Origin: Variovorax sp. DXTD-1
Lineage (GTDB): Bacteria; Pseudomonadota; Gammaproteobacteria; Burkholderiales; Burkholderiaceae_C
DNA: 64,000 nt
NCBI RefSeq assembly: GCF_003984625.1
Contig: NZ_RWKH01000011.1
Span: forward strand, 1 to 64,000
Direction: 5' to 3'
Of this stretch, positions 28,691-37,589 are shown piece by piece. Position 1 is the stretch's first letter. Every line of letters starts with the position of its first letter. Position numbers and translations under genes: made by a program. The notes below the pieces were generated by a model, which was not told the origin of the DNA, made no database searches, and saw only the letters and a list, made by a program, of their open reading frames with translations.

Positions 28691-29607
28691 GCGGCATCCT
28701 CGTTCTCGAGCAGTTGCTCAACGGCCTCGGCTATGGGCTGATGCTGTTCCTGCTGGCGGCGGGGCTCACGCTGGTGTTCGGCATCATGGACGTGCTGAAC
28801 CTGGCGCATGGCTCACTCTTCATGTCGGGCGCCTACGTGGCCGCCGAGGCGCACACGCGCACCGGTTCGTTCACCGCGGCCATCGTTATTGCGGTGGCGG
28901 TGACGGTGGTGGTGGCGCTGCTGCTCGAAGTGCTGCTGATGCGGCGCCTGTACACACGCGACCACCTCGCGCAGGTGCTCGCCACCTTCGGCGTCATTTT
29001 GGTGGCCGATGACATCGTCAAGATGGCCTGGGGCCCTTCGCCGGTGATGGCTTCGACGCCGGCTGCGCTGTCTGGGCCGATCGAGCTGGTCGACGGCCTG
29101 CCCTACCCGGCGTATCGCCTCGTGATCCTCGCCGGCGGTCTGCTGGTGGCGCTCGCGCTGTACCTGCTCGTCAATCACACGCGCATCGGCATGCGGGTGC
29201 GCGCCGGCGCTTCGGACCGGCCGATGGCCGAGCTGATGGGTGTGCGCGTGGGCCGCATCTTCAACGGGGTGTTCCTGCTCGGCGCGGCGCTGGCCGCGCT
29301 GGCCGGCGCGCTGATGGGGCCCATCGTCGCGGTGCAGGTGGGCATGGGCGAAGCCATCCTGATTCCGGCGCTGGTGGTGCTGGTGATCGGCGGCATCGGC
29401 TCGGTGCGCGGCGCCTTCGTGGCCGCACTGCTGGTGGGCGTGGTCGACACCATCGGCCGCGCCTTCGTGCCGATGCTGCTGCGCGCCACGCTGCCGCCCG
29501 CCACGGCGGCCGACCTGGGGCCGCTGTTCGCCGAGGTCGCGATGTATGCGCTGATGGTCGTCGTCCTCATCTTCCGGCCCTCCGGCCTTTTCTCGGCGCG
29601 CGCATGA
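28687..29607 (+). CDS. livH: ABC permease LivH-type
   Basis: The 306-residue membrane protein starts at GTG 28687, overlapping the receptor stop (GTGA); an upstream in-frame GTG at 28675 is less favoured. Eight or so hydrophobic helices carry the LivH motifs LEQLLNGLGYGLMLFLLAAGLTLVFG and MDVLNLAHG near the N-terminus, and the EAA-like loop RAGASDRPMAELMGV (about 177-192). It forms the inner-membrane pore with LivM. The name is by family, not by proven substrate. Confidence 0.92.
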   Translation: MSGILVLEQLLNGLGYGLMLFLLAAGLTLVFGIMDVLNLAHGSLFMSGAYVAAEAHTRTGSFTAAIVIAVAVTVVVALLLEVLLMRRLYTRDHLAQVLATFGVILVADDIVKMAWGPSPVMASTPAALSGPIELVDGLPYPAYRLVILAGGLLVALALYLLVNHTRIGMRVRAGASDRPMAELMGVRVGRIFNGVFLLGAALAALAGALMGPIVAVQVGMGEAILIPALVVLVIGGIGSVRGAFVAALLVGVVDTIGRAFVPMLLRATLPPATAADLGPLFAEVAMYALMVVVLIFRPSGLFSARA

Positions 29608-30590
29608 AGTCTTCCTCACGCTATATCGGGCTCGGGCTGCTCTTTGTTCTGCTCGCGGCCTTTCCGCTGGCCGCGCCGCTGTTCGGGCTCGACTTCTACA
29701 TCGGCTTCGTGCGGCGCGTGCTCGTGGTGGCGCTGGCGGCCGCGAGCCTCAATTTCATCCTCGGCTTCGGCGGCATGGTGGCGCTCGGGCATGCGGGCTT
29801 CATCGGCATGGGCGCGTACACGGTGGTGGCGCTCAGCGACGCGGGCGTGATGTCGGCCTGGGTGATGTGGCCCGCGGCCATGCTCGTCGCCGGCATCGTC
29901 GCGGCGCTGATCGGCACGGTGACGCTGCGCACGCGCGGCGTGTACTTCATCATGACCACGCTGGCGTTCGCGCAGATGCTGTACTTCGTGGTGGTGTCGC
30001 TGCGGCGCTATGGCGGCGACGACGGCTACACGCTGATGAGCCGGCCGGCGCTGTTGACCGGGCTCGACCTGGGCAACGAGTCGAACTTCTACTGGGTGGT
30101 GCTGGTCATCGTGACGCTGGCGCTCTGGTGGCTGCAGCGCGCAACGCAGTCGCGCTTCGGCCATGCGCTCATGGGCATTCGCGACAACGAGACGCGGATG
30201 CGCGCACTGGGCTACCCGGTGTTCCGGCTGCAGCTCGTGGCCTTCACGATTGCCGGCGCCATTGCGGGTCTGGCCGGCGCGCTGCTCGCGGGCGGCAACG
30301 GGTTCGTGAGCCCGGCGACGATGCACTGGACGCAATCGGCCACGCTGCTGGTGATGGTTGTCATCGGCGGGCTGGGGCGCAGCTGGGGCGGGCCGGTGGG
30401 TGCCATCGTGTGGCTGCTGCTCGAGGAGTTTTTGAAACAGCACACGGAGCACTGGCACATGCCGCTCGGGTTGTTGTTGATTGCTGTTGCACTGTGGGCG
30501 CCTAAAGGACTCGCAGCTTTGTACAAGCGCCGCTTGCCCCTCACCCCAGCCCTCTCCCCAGAGGGGCGAGGGAGCAAGGCAACATCATGA
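29604..30590 (+). CDS. livM: ABC permease LivM-type with repeat-derived C-terminus
   Basis: The 328-residue membrane protein starts at ATG 29604 in a 4-nt overlap with livH. It shows the LivM pattern NFILGFGGMVALGHAGFIGMGAY (split across helices 2-3) and the EAA loop MGIRDNETRMRALGY. The last 17 or so residues (LPLTPALSPEGRGSKATS) are hydrophilic and come from a short dispersed repeat (30538-30577) that also occurs at 56312-56349. This tail is probably an acquired extension and not part of the permease fold. The stop overlaps livG by 4 nt, so the extension keeps translational coupling. Confidence 0.9.
   Translation: MKSSSRYIGLGLLFVLLAAFPLAAPLFGLDFYIGFVRRVLVVALAAASLNFILGFGGMVALGHAGFIGMGAYTVVALSDAGVMSAWVMWPAAMLVAGIVAALIGTVTLRTRGVYFIMTTLAFAQMLYFVVVSLRRYGGDDGYTLMSRPALLTGLDLGNESNFYWVVLVIVTLALWWLQRATQSRFGHALMGIRDNETRMRALGYPVFRLQLVAFTIAGAIAGLAGALLAGGNGFVSPATMHWTQSATLLVMVVIGGLGRSWGGPVGAIVWLLLEEFLKQHTEHWHMPLGLLLIAVALWAPKGLAALYKRRLPLTPALSPEGRGSKATS
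30538..30577 (+). repeat. Short dispersed repeat (CCCTCACCCC..GAGGGAGCAA), copy A
   Basis: An about 40-bp imperfect palindrome (CCCTCTCCCC / GAGGGGCGAGGG core) lies inside the 3' end of livM. It matches 56312-56349 over its length with few differences. It is translated in livM as LTPALSPEGRG. Confidence 0.8.
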
Positions 30591-31338
30591 GCCTTTTCAG
30601 AATCGAAGGGTTGGTCAAGCGCTTTGGCGGCTTGCTCGCAACCGACCATGTGAACCTGACCGTGGAGCGCGGCGAAGTGCATGCGCTTATCGGGCCCAAC
30701 GGCGCGGGCAAGACCACGCTGGTCAACCTGATCACCGGGCTGCTCAAGGCCGACGCCGGGCGCATCCTGCTCGACGAGAAGGACATCACCGGCTTCAAGG
30801 ACCACCAGCGCGTGGCGGCCGGCATGTCGCGCTGCTTCCAGGTGACGCGCGTGTTTGCCAAGGAAACGGTGCACGACAACCTCATGCTCGCGGCGCAGGC
30901 CCATGCGGGCAGCAGCCTGCGCTTCATGGCACCGCGCGCGAACGAGCGCGCCCTGGTGGAGCGTGCCGTGGCGCTGGCCGAACGCGTCGGCCTGGGCAGC
31001 GAACGCCACCGCATCGCGGGCACCCTGCCGCACGGCGCGCAACGTGCGCTTGACGTGGCGCTGGCGCTTGCGGCCGAGCCCAAGCTGCTGCTGCTCGACG
31101 AGCCGATGGCCGGCATGGGCCCCGACGAATCGGCGCGCATGGTGGAGCTGATCGAATCGCTGCGCGAGTCGATGGCCATCCTGTTGATCGAGCACGACAT
31201 GGACGCGGTGTTCCGCCTGGCCGGCCGGCTCACGGTGCTGGTGCAGGGCCGTGTGCTGATGAGCGGCACCGCCGACGAAGTGCGCGGGCACCCCGACGTG
31301 CAGGCGGTGTATCTCGGTACGGAAGCAGAGGGACACGC

Positions 31339-31342
<4 letters not shown>
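30587..31342 (+). CDS. livG: ABC ATP-binding protein LivG-type
   Basis: The 251-residue cytoplasmic ATPase starts at ATG 30587 (overlap ATGA with livM). Walker A is GPNGAGKTT (about 38-46), the Q-loop region reads SRCFQVTRVF, and Walker B is LLLLDEPMAGM. The signature motif is unusual: LPHGAQRALDVALAL in place of LSxGxxR, a known LivG-type variation. The typical LivG end GTADEVRGHPDVQAVYLG is present. It pairs with LivF to energise the transporter. Confidence 0.92.
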
Positions 31343-32058
<716 letters not shown>

Positions 32059-32068
32059 CGGCTGGCCG

Positions 32069-32782
32069 TCACACCGAGCGAGTGATACCGCCGTCCACGC
32101 GCAGGTTCTGCCCGGTGATGTAGCCCGCGCCTTCCGATGCGAGAAAGCCGATGACCGCAGCAATCTCGCTGCTCTTGCCGTAACGGCCCATCGGAATGCG
32201 CGAGCGGAACTCGGGCTTCTCGGGCAAGCTGTCGATGAAGCCCGGCAGCACGTTGTTCATGCGCACGTTCTGCGCGGCATATTTGTCGGCAAAGAGTTTG
32301 GTGAACGCGGCGAGGCCCGCGCGGAACACGCCCGAGGTCGGAAACACAGGGTCGGGCTCGAAGGCGGCAAAAGTCGAAATGTTGATGATGGTGCCGCCGC
32401 CCTGCTTGACCATGAGCGGCGCGACAAGGCGGCTCGGGCGCACGGCGCTCAGCAGATACACATCCATGCCGCGATGCCAGTCCTCATCGGTAATGTCGAG
32501 AATGGGAGCCCGGGGACCGTGGCCCGCGCTGTTGACCAGCACATCGACGCGGCCCCATTCTTCGGTGACCTTGTCGACCAATCGCTTGAGGTCGTCGTTC
32601 GACTGGTTGGAGCCGGTCACGCCAATGCCGCCAAGCTCTGCGGCAAGCGCTTCGCCCTTTCCCGATGACGAGAGGATGGCGACGCGAAAGCCATCGTCCG
32701 TAAGTTTGCGTGCTGCGGCGGCGCCCATGCCGCTGCCGCCGGCGGTGACTATGGCTACTTTTTTGGGTGCTTCGGGAGACAT
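32069..32782 (-). CDS. SDR-family oxidoreductase with non-canonical active site
   Basis: The 237-residue Rossmann protein starts at ATG 32782. The coenzyme loop is TAGGSGMG (13-20), and NSAG (84-87) and the C-terminal YITGQNLRVDGG (222-233) are classical SDR features. The catalytic serine is present (Ser136 in INISTF), but where Tyr-x3-Lys is expected the sequence reads SGVFR (150-154), so both the general base and the lysine appear to be lost. It may be catalytically altered, inactive or regulatory. It is a single gene read towards livF. Its upstream region is 373 bp long and is filled mainly by a palindromic repeat element. Confidence 0.82.
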   Translation of the reverse strand: MSPEAPKKVAIVTAGGSGMGAAAARKLTDDGFRVAILSSSGKGEALAAELGGIGVTGSNQSNDDLKRLVDKVTEEWGRVDVLVNSAGHGPRAPILDITDEDWHRGMDVYLLSAVRPSRLVAPLMVKQGGGTIINISTFAAFEPDPVFPTSGVFRAGLAAFTKLFADKYAAQNVRMNNVLPGFIDSLPEKPEFRSRIPMGRYGKSSEIAAVIGFLASEGAGYITGQNLRVDGGITRSV

Positions 32783-33155
32783 GCTGAGTCCTCGGTTCGT
32801 TTCTTTTGAGAGGCGTATTTAGCCAAGGATTCGGGGCATTTGCACGGACTGGTGGCTCTTGTTCGGGCGCTATTGTTCAGGGCTTGTGCAAAGGCCACCG
32901 GGTACTCCCCTCCGCGAATGTCCCCCGGGCTTCGCCCTCCTCCTTTATTTCGCTGCGCGGAGCACCCGATGCCCTGTGCACTTGGGCACGCTGCTGGTGC
33001 TTCGCTGATCAACGACTGCTCTTTGCATCGCACCCGCTGGCGGGGTGCCTTGCGCAGCGAAATAAAGGAGGAGGCCGCAGGCCGGGGGACATTCGCGGAG
33101 AAAGGTACCCCGTCGGCGGGTGCGCCGCCCTGAACAGCAGCACGCAAGCAACCTA
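32783..33155. other. Gene-free gap holding repeat element copy 1 and SDR upstream region
   Basis: This 373-bp gap lies between tesB and the SDR gene, both on the minus strand. Positions 32874-33136 are the palindromic repeat element. The remaining 91 bp next to the SDR start should contain its promoter, but no convincing hexamers were found. No credible gene is present. Confidence 0.7.
32874..33136. repeat. About 262-bp palindromic dispersed element, copy 1
   Basis: The element begins TGTTCAGGGC (32874-32883) and ends GCCCTGAACA (33127-33136). Its inner arms TCCGCGAATGTCCCCCGG.. and ..CCGGGGGACATTCGCGGA, and TTTATTTCGCTGCGC / GCGCAGCGAAATAAA, pair with each other, so the whole element is one long imperfect palindrome around a central stretch at about 32985-33045. 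Its plus strand matches the minus strand of 53815-54076, with about 19 substitutions and 3 single-base indels by eye, nearly all in the centre. No target duplication or transposase is visible. Confidence 0.9.
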
Positions 33156-34034
33156 TCAGCGCTTGACCCGCAGCATCCCCTCTTGCGCCGTAGAAGCCAC
33201 AAGCCGCCCGTCACGCGAATACAGGCTGCCACGGCATAAGCCACGCGCGCCGCTTGCGCTCGGTGAGTCGAGTACGTACAGCAGCCAGTCGTCCATGCGG
33301 AAATCGCGGTGGAACCACATGGCGTGGTCGAGGCTTGCGGGGCGCACCTGGCCGCTCATGAAGCTCAGGCCGTGCGGCAGCATGGCGGCACGCAGCAGGC
33401 CATGGTCGGAGGCATAGGCGAGCAGTGCGCGGTGCACCACCGGGTTGTCGGGCAACGGTGCAATGGCACGCATCCAGATCGCGCTGTCAGACGGGCGCAC
33501 CTCCGGCGTCAGCAGGTCGTCGGCCTCCACGCGGCGGTATTCGATGCCGTGCGGCTCGAGGCCCTTGATGCGCCAGCGCTCGGGCAAGCGGTCGCCGAGC
33601 GCGATGCGCTGGTCGAGTTCGCTCACCAGGCCTTCGGGGCCTTGCACCGCGGGCATCTCGAACTGGTGTTCGACACCCTCGTCCACCGTCTGGAATGACG
33701 CCGACATCTCGAAGATGATGCGCTCCTGCTGGCGCGCCACCACGTGCCGCGTGGTGAAGCTGCGGCCGTCGCGCACGCGGTCCACGCTGTATTCGATGGG
33801 TGCATGCTCGCCGGGCAGCAGGAAGTAGGCGTGCATCGAATGCACGGGCCGGTCGGCGCCGACCGTGAGGCTCGCGGCTGCCAGCGATTGGCCGAGCACC
33901 TGGCCGCCGAACACGGCGGGCGTGCCGATGTCTTCGCTCTGGGCCAGGAATTTGTCGCCCCCCAGCGGCTCGAGCTGCATGAGCGCGACGAGTTCGTCGA
34001 CAAGGCGAGCGGCGGTGGCGGGGTCGGTGTTCAT
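33156..34034 (-). CDS. tesB: Acyl-CoA thioesterase II
   Basis: The 292-residue double-hotdog protein starts at ATG 34034. It has TesB hallmarks: VFGGQVLGQSLAAA (42-55), HSMHAYFLLPG, the second-domain Asp in YASDHGLL, and Gln near the C-terminus in STAQEGMLR; the Asp, Thr/Ser and Gln form the active site in E. coli TesB. It hydrolyses medium- to long-chain acyl-CoA to free acid and CoA in the cytoplasm. The length is standard (about 286). It is a single gene; the downstream side is the repeat element. Confidence 0.93.
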   Translation of the reverse strand: MNTDPATAARLVDELVALMQLEPLGGDKFLAQSEDIGTPAVFGGQVLGQSLAAASLTVGADRPVHSMHAYFLLPGEHAPIEYSVDRVRDGRSFTTRHVVARQQERIIFEMSASFQTVDEGVEHQFEMPAVQGPEGLVSELDQRIALGDRLPERWRIKGLEPHGIEYRRVEADDLLTPEVRPSDSAIWMRAIAPLPDNPVVHRALLAYASDHGLLRAAMLPHGLSFMSGQVRPASLDHAMWFHRDFRMDDWLLYVLDSPSASGARGLCRGSLYSRDGRLVASTAQEGMLRVKR

Positions 34035-34090
34035 CGAAAGAAGAGGCTGCAGGCGTCAGCAAAAAGGATCAACCCGCAACCATAGCAAAG

Positions 34091-34117
34091 GCCGGGCCCG
34101 CGGGCTGTCGCGGGCCG
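34091..34117. terminator. GC-rich hairpin between FAD oxidoreductase and tesB genes
   Basis: A strong GC hairpin (CCGGGCCCGCG / CGCGGGCCGG with one bulge and a 6-nt loop) lies in the 113-bp gap between two minus-strand genes. It has no T-run. It could terminate the gentisate-linked operon or pause transcription. Confidence 0.35.
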
Positions 34118-34147
34118 GTCAGCGCTAGCCGGCCCGGCCCCGCAGGC

Positions 34148-35512
34148 TCAGCGGTCGAGATCGACGCCGTCTGCCGCCAGCTTCTTTTGCAACGCCGGCA
34201 CATCGACGTCCGCAAACCGGGCGCCGCTGCCCAGCGAAGCCGCCGCCGTTCCCGCGGCCTGGCCCATCACGAAGCAGCCGCCGCTCGCGCGCGCGGCCGA
34301 CTGGCCTTCGTGCGTCATGGCGGCGCAGCGGCCGGCCACCAGCAGGTTATCGACAGTGCGCGGCACCAGCATGCGCCAGGGCAGCTGGTTGTAGGTGCGG
34401 CTTTCGTCGCGCGGAAAGGCCCATTCGATGCGGCCGTCGGCGTGCATTTCCATCGGCCAGGCATTGATGCCGATACTGTCGTCGAACGCGGCCGACGAGA
34501 GGATGTCCTCGCCGGTCAGCGCATAGAGGCCTTCGATGCGGCGCGTTTCGCGGATGCCCACCTGCGGTGCGATCTCGACGATGGCGGACTTTGCAAAACC
34601 CGGCACTTCGGCCTTCATGAACTTGAAGTACTCGGCAATCTGGCGCCGCCCTTCGAGCTCGCCTTCGGTGAGTTCGCGTGCATCCACGCCGTTCATCGCA
34701 CGGCCCGCGGCATTGCGGATCTGCGTGACGTTGGCGCGCCATTCGCGCGGGTCGATGTTGGGCCGCAGGATCGCGCCTTCGCGCGGAAACTTGTACTTGC
34801 CGGGCTTCTGCTGCTGCACCGCGGCCATCAGGTCGTTGATGGCCTTGAACTCGCCGACGGCCGCAAGGGCCGGCTCGGCATCGACCTGGCCGACGCGGAA
34901 CATTGTGGTCGGGAACAGGCCGCTGCCGTGGCCGTCGCCCACTTCGAAGGGCACGCCCGCAAAGGCGGCCACGTCGGCGTCGCCGCTCGCGTCGACGAAT
35001 GCATTGGCGCGAATGGCCTGCCGGCCCGACTTGGTTTCGACCACCAGCGCCGCGATGCGGTTGCCGTCGCGCACCACCGCGGCTGCCCATGCATGGAACA
35101 GCAGGTTCACGCCGGCACCTGCCAGCAACTGGTCGGCCGCGATCTTGTAGGCCGAGGTGTCGTAGGAGCGCACGCGGATGCGGCCCTGCATGCCGTCCTG
35201 CGGCTTGTTGAGGCCGCCCAGCGCGTCGATGCGCGCGAGCAGGTCGTCGACCACGCCGCGCACCAGCAGCGTCATCTCGCCGTTGCGCTTGCCGTACAGG
35301 CCCGCGAAGTTGGTCACGCCGCCCGCGGTGCCCATGCCGCCCAGAAAGCCGTAGCGTTCCACCAGCAGCGTGTTGGCACCGTGACGCGCGGCGCTCACGG
35401 CGGCGGCAATGCCGGCGGGGCCGCCGCCGACCACCACCACGTCGTATTCGCCGAAGACCGGCAGTTCGCGCGCCGGTTCGGTGAGGGTGTTCTGCTTGGC
35501 TGCTGTCATCAC
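34148..35512 (-). CDS. FAD-dependent oxidoreductase (FAD_oxidored type)
   Basis: The 454-residue protein starts at ATG 35512, overlapping the stop of the receptor gene (35509) by 4 nt. The dinucleotide motif VVVVGGGPAGIAAAVSAARHG (residues ~25-45) is followed by ERYGFLGGMGTAGGVTNF, typical of the PF12831-like FAD oxidoreductases, and near the C-terminus by LLVAGRCAAMTHEGQSAAR and MGQAAGTAAA. Members oxidise diverse organic acids or act as dehydrogenases with FAD. Coupling to a Bug/TctC solute receptor hints at a carboxylate substrate, in line with the aromatic acid genes upstream. The exact reaction is unknown. Confidence 0.82.
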   Translation of the reverse strand: MMTAAKQNTLTEPARELPVFGEYDVVVVGGGPAGIAAAVSAARHGANTLLVERYGFLGGMGTAGGVTNFAGLYGKRNGEMTLLVRGVVDDLLARIDALGGLNKPQDGMQGRIRVRSYDTSAYKIAADQLLAGAGVNLLFHAWAAAVVRDGNRIAALVVETKSGRQAIRANAFVDASGDADVAAFAGVPFEVGDGHGSGLFPTTMFRVGQVDAEPALAAVGEFKAINDLMAAVQQQKPGKYKFPREGAILRPNIDPREWRANVTQIRNAAGRAMNGVDARELTEGELEGRRQIAEYFKFMKAEVPGFAKSAIVEIAPQVGIRETRRIEGLYALTGEDILSSAAFDDSIGINAWPMEMHADGRIEWAFPRDESRTYNQLPWRMLVPRTVDNLLVAGRCAAMTHEGQSAARASGGCFVMGQAAGTAAASLGSGARFADVDVPALQKKLAADGVDLDR

Positions 35513-36486
35513 TGGATCTTGATGCCGCGGGCCGAAATGATCTTGGTCATGATCGCTGCTTCTTCCTTCACACGCAGGCGCATGCCGTCCGGCGATGTGC
35601 CGACTGCCTGCCAGCCCTGCTCGAAGAGCTTCTGGCGCACTTCAGGCTGCTTCATGATGATTTCGACCTCGCGGCTGAGGCGGGCCTGCGCCGTCTTGGA
35701 AAGGTTGGCGGGGCCGAGCAGCGCCACCCACACTTCGAGCGAAAAGTCGCGCACGCCGGCTTCGGCCAGCGGCGGCAGCTCGGGCACCAGCGTGCTGCGG
35801 CCACCCGTGAGGCCGATGGCCTTGAGCTTGCCGGCACGCACCTGCGGCATGGCCACGCCCGGGGGAATGAGGGCCATCTGGACCTGGTCGCCCAGCATGG
35901 CGGTCACGACCTGCGGGTTGCCCTGGTAGGGCACATGCTCGGCGTTGAAGCCGGGCACGCGGCTCTTGAGCAGTTCCATGCCCAGGTGGCCGACCGAGCC
36001 GACGCCCACCGAGCCGTAGTTCCACTTGTCGCCGCCCTTGCGGGCCGCATCGAAGAAGGCGGTGCCCGAAGGCAGGCTGTTCTGCGCCACCAGTACCAGC
36101 GGCGCCGTGGCAATCAGCGAGAGGTAGGTGAAGTCCTTTGCCGGGTCGTAGGGCAGCCGCGGGTACAGCATCTTCGACGAGGTGAGATTGCCGTTGATGA
36201 CGATGCCCAGCGTGTGGTCGTCATTGGCCTTGGCCACGATGTCGGCCGCGATGTTGCCCGAGGCGCCGGGCTTGTTGTCCACCACCACGGGCTGGCCGAG
36301 CGCTTTGGCCAGCGGCTCGGCGATGGTGCGGGCGGCGATGTCGGGCGTGGAGCCGCCCGGAAAACCCACGAGCAGGCGAATCGGCTTGGTCGGCCAGGCA
36401 TTGTTCTGCGCGTTGGCCGCCAGCGGCAGCGCGGCGGCGGCTGCCAGGCCGCAGGCGATCAGGAGGGCTCTCTTGGTTGCTTGCAT
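35509..36486 (-). CDS. Bug/TctC-type periplasmic solute receptor 1
   Basis: The 325-residue protein starts at ATG 36486. A signal peptide (about 1-24, LAANAQ) precedes the Bug fold: WPTKPIRLLVGFPGGSTPDIAAR, QPVVVDNKPGASGNIAAD, YGSVGVGSVGHLGMELLK and VPYQGNPQVV. Bug receptors bind carboxylated or aromatic acids for tripartite tricarboxylate transporters, though most lack a linked membrane part, as here. It is translationally coupled to the FAD oxidoreductase that follows. It shares overall layout with the receptor at 36530, but the two are clearly diverged. Confidence 0.88.
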   Translation of the reverse strand: MQATKRALLIACGLAAAAALPLAANAQNNAWPTKPIRLLVGFPGGSTPDIAARTIAEPLAKALGQPVVVDNKPGASGNIAADIVAKANDDHTLGIVINGNLTSSKMLYPRLPYDPAKDFTYLSLIATAPLVLVAQNSLPSGTAFFDAARKGGDKWNYGSVGVGSVGHLGMELLKSRVPGFNAEHVPYQGNPQVVTAMLGDQVQMALIPPGVAMPQVRAGKLKAIGLTGGRSTLVPELPPLAEAGVRDFSLEVWVALLGPANLSKTAQARLSREVEIIMKQPEVRQKLFEQGWQAVGTSPDGMRLRVKEEAAIMTKIISARGIKIQ

Positions 36487-36529
36487 GGAAGGTGACAAAG
36501 GGAAATGTGAAAAAACGTAATGATGACAG

Positions 36530-37519
36530 CTACTCAAGGCTGATGTTGCCCCGGCGGACCAGGTCGCCATACACCTTGGACTTGGCCTCGGCGTTGCGCT
36601 CGATTTCTTCCGGCGACCAGGCCAGCGGCTCGAAGGCGAAGGTATCGAAGCGGGCGCGGATCTCGGGGTCGGCGATGACCTTGGCCACGTCGGCATTGAT
36701 CTTGGCCTTGACCGCCGCCGGCACGCCCTTGGGCGCGAGCAGCGAGACAAAAGAGTTCACTTCGAGCGATGCAGGGCCGCCGGCCTCGGCCATGGTCGGC
36801 ACGTCGGGCATCTGGGGAATGCGCTTCGGTGCCGCCACCGCGATGTAGCGCAGCTTGCCGGCCTTGTAGATTCCCTGGCTCGACGGGATGCTCGCGAAGG
36901 CCCACGGCACTTCCCCGGTGCCCACGTTCGAATACAGCTGCGACACCTCGCGGTATGGCGCATGCCGCATGCGAATGCCCGTGAGCGCCTCGAGCTGCTG
37001 CGCGCCCAGGTGGCCCGGGCTGCCCACGCCCCACGAACCGTAGACCATCGCCTCGGGGTTGGCCTTGGCTTCGGCGATCAGGTCGGTCATGTTCTTCAAC
37101 TTCGATTCGCTCGAAACCGCCACGAAAAACGGCGTGCGGAACAGCGAGGCTACCGGGTCGAAATGCTGCAGCGTGACGAAGTTGCGCGACTTGTACAGGT
37201 GCGGCAGCGCGGCGACATGCTCGCTGTCGAGCTGCAGCAGCGTGTAGCCGTCGGGCGCCGCGCGCCGCGCCTGGTCGATGGCGATGAAGCCGCCGCCGCC
37301 CGGCCGGTTGTCGACCACCACGCGCTGGTTCCACAGGCGCGAGAGCTTGTCCGAAACAAGGCGCAGCACCGCGTCGGGCCCGCTGCCGGCGGCAAAGGGC
37401 GTGACCAGCGTCACCGGCTTGCTCGGATAGTCGCTCGCCTGCGCCAGGGCGCCGGTCCCGAGGGCGGCGGTGGCCGCGGCAAGCACGCCTGCCAGCAATG
37501 CGCGTGAAGAGAAGTTCAT
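36530..37519 (-). CDS. Bug/TctC-type periplasmic solute receptor 2
   Basis: The 329-residue protein starts at ATG 37519 (MNFSSRALLAGVLAAATAALG, signal peptide to about LAQASD). Bug motifs include YPSKPVTLVTPFAAGSGPDAVLR, QRVVVDNRPGGGGFIAID and YGSWGVGSPGHLGAQQLE. It lies 70 nt after the 3-hydroxybenzoate hydroxylase and 43 nt before receptor 1 on the same strand, so it probably belongs to the aromatic acid operon and may bind 3-hydroxybenzoate, gentisate or a related acid. The ligand is inferred from position only. Confidence 0.88.
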   Translation of the reverse strand: MNFSSRALLAGVLAAATAALGTGALAQASDYPSKPVTLVTPFAAGSGPDAVLRLVSDKLSRLWNQRVVVDNRPGGGGFIAIDQARRAAPDGYTLLQLDSEHVAALPHLYKSRNFVTLQHFDPVASLFRTPFFVAVSSESKLKNMTDLIAEAKANPEAMVYGSWGVGSPGHLGAQQLEALTGIRMRHAPYREVSQLYSNVGTGEVPWAFASIPSSQGIYKAGKLRYIAVAAPKRIPQMPDVPTMAEAGGPASLEVNSFVSLLAPKGVPAAVKAKINADVAKVIADPEIRARFDTFAFEPLAWSPEEIERNAEAKSKVYGDLVRRGNISLE

Positions 37520-37589
37520 GGTGGGTTGTCTCCTGGGCCTGTGGCCTCGAATAGTGATCAAGGAAAAAATCGTTGGTCGTCGGTGTCAG

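Noticed and set aside
32840-33133. Open frame with similar peptides in both palindromic elements (GRGTFAE.GTPSAGA region)
   Set aside because: Differences between the copies are mostly amino-acid changing and cluster in the centre, and several frames are open on both strands. This favours structure, not protein coding.
32860-33150. Target-site duplication around the palindromic elements
   Set aside because: The bases immediately outside the TGTTCAGGGC..GCCCTGAACA ends (and the ends of copy 2) show no matching direct repeat, so a classical transposition footprint is not supported.
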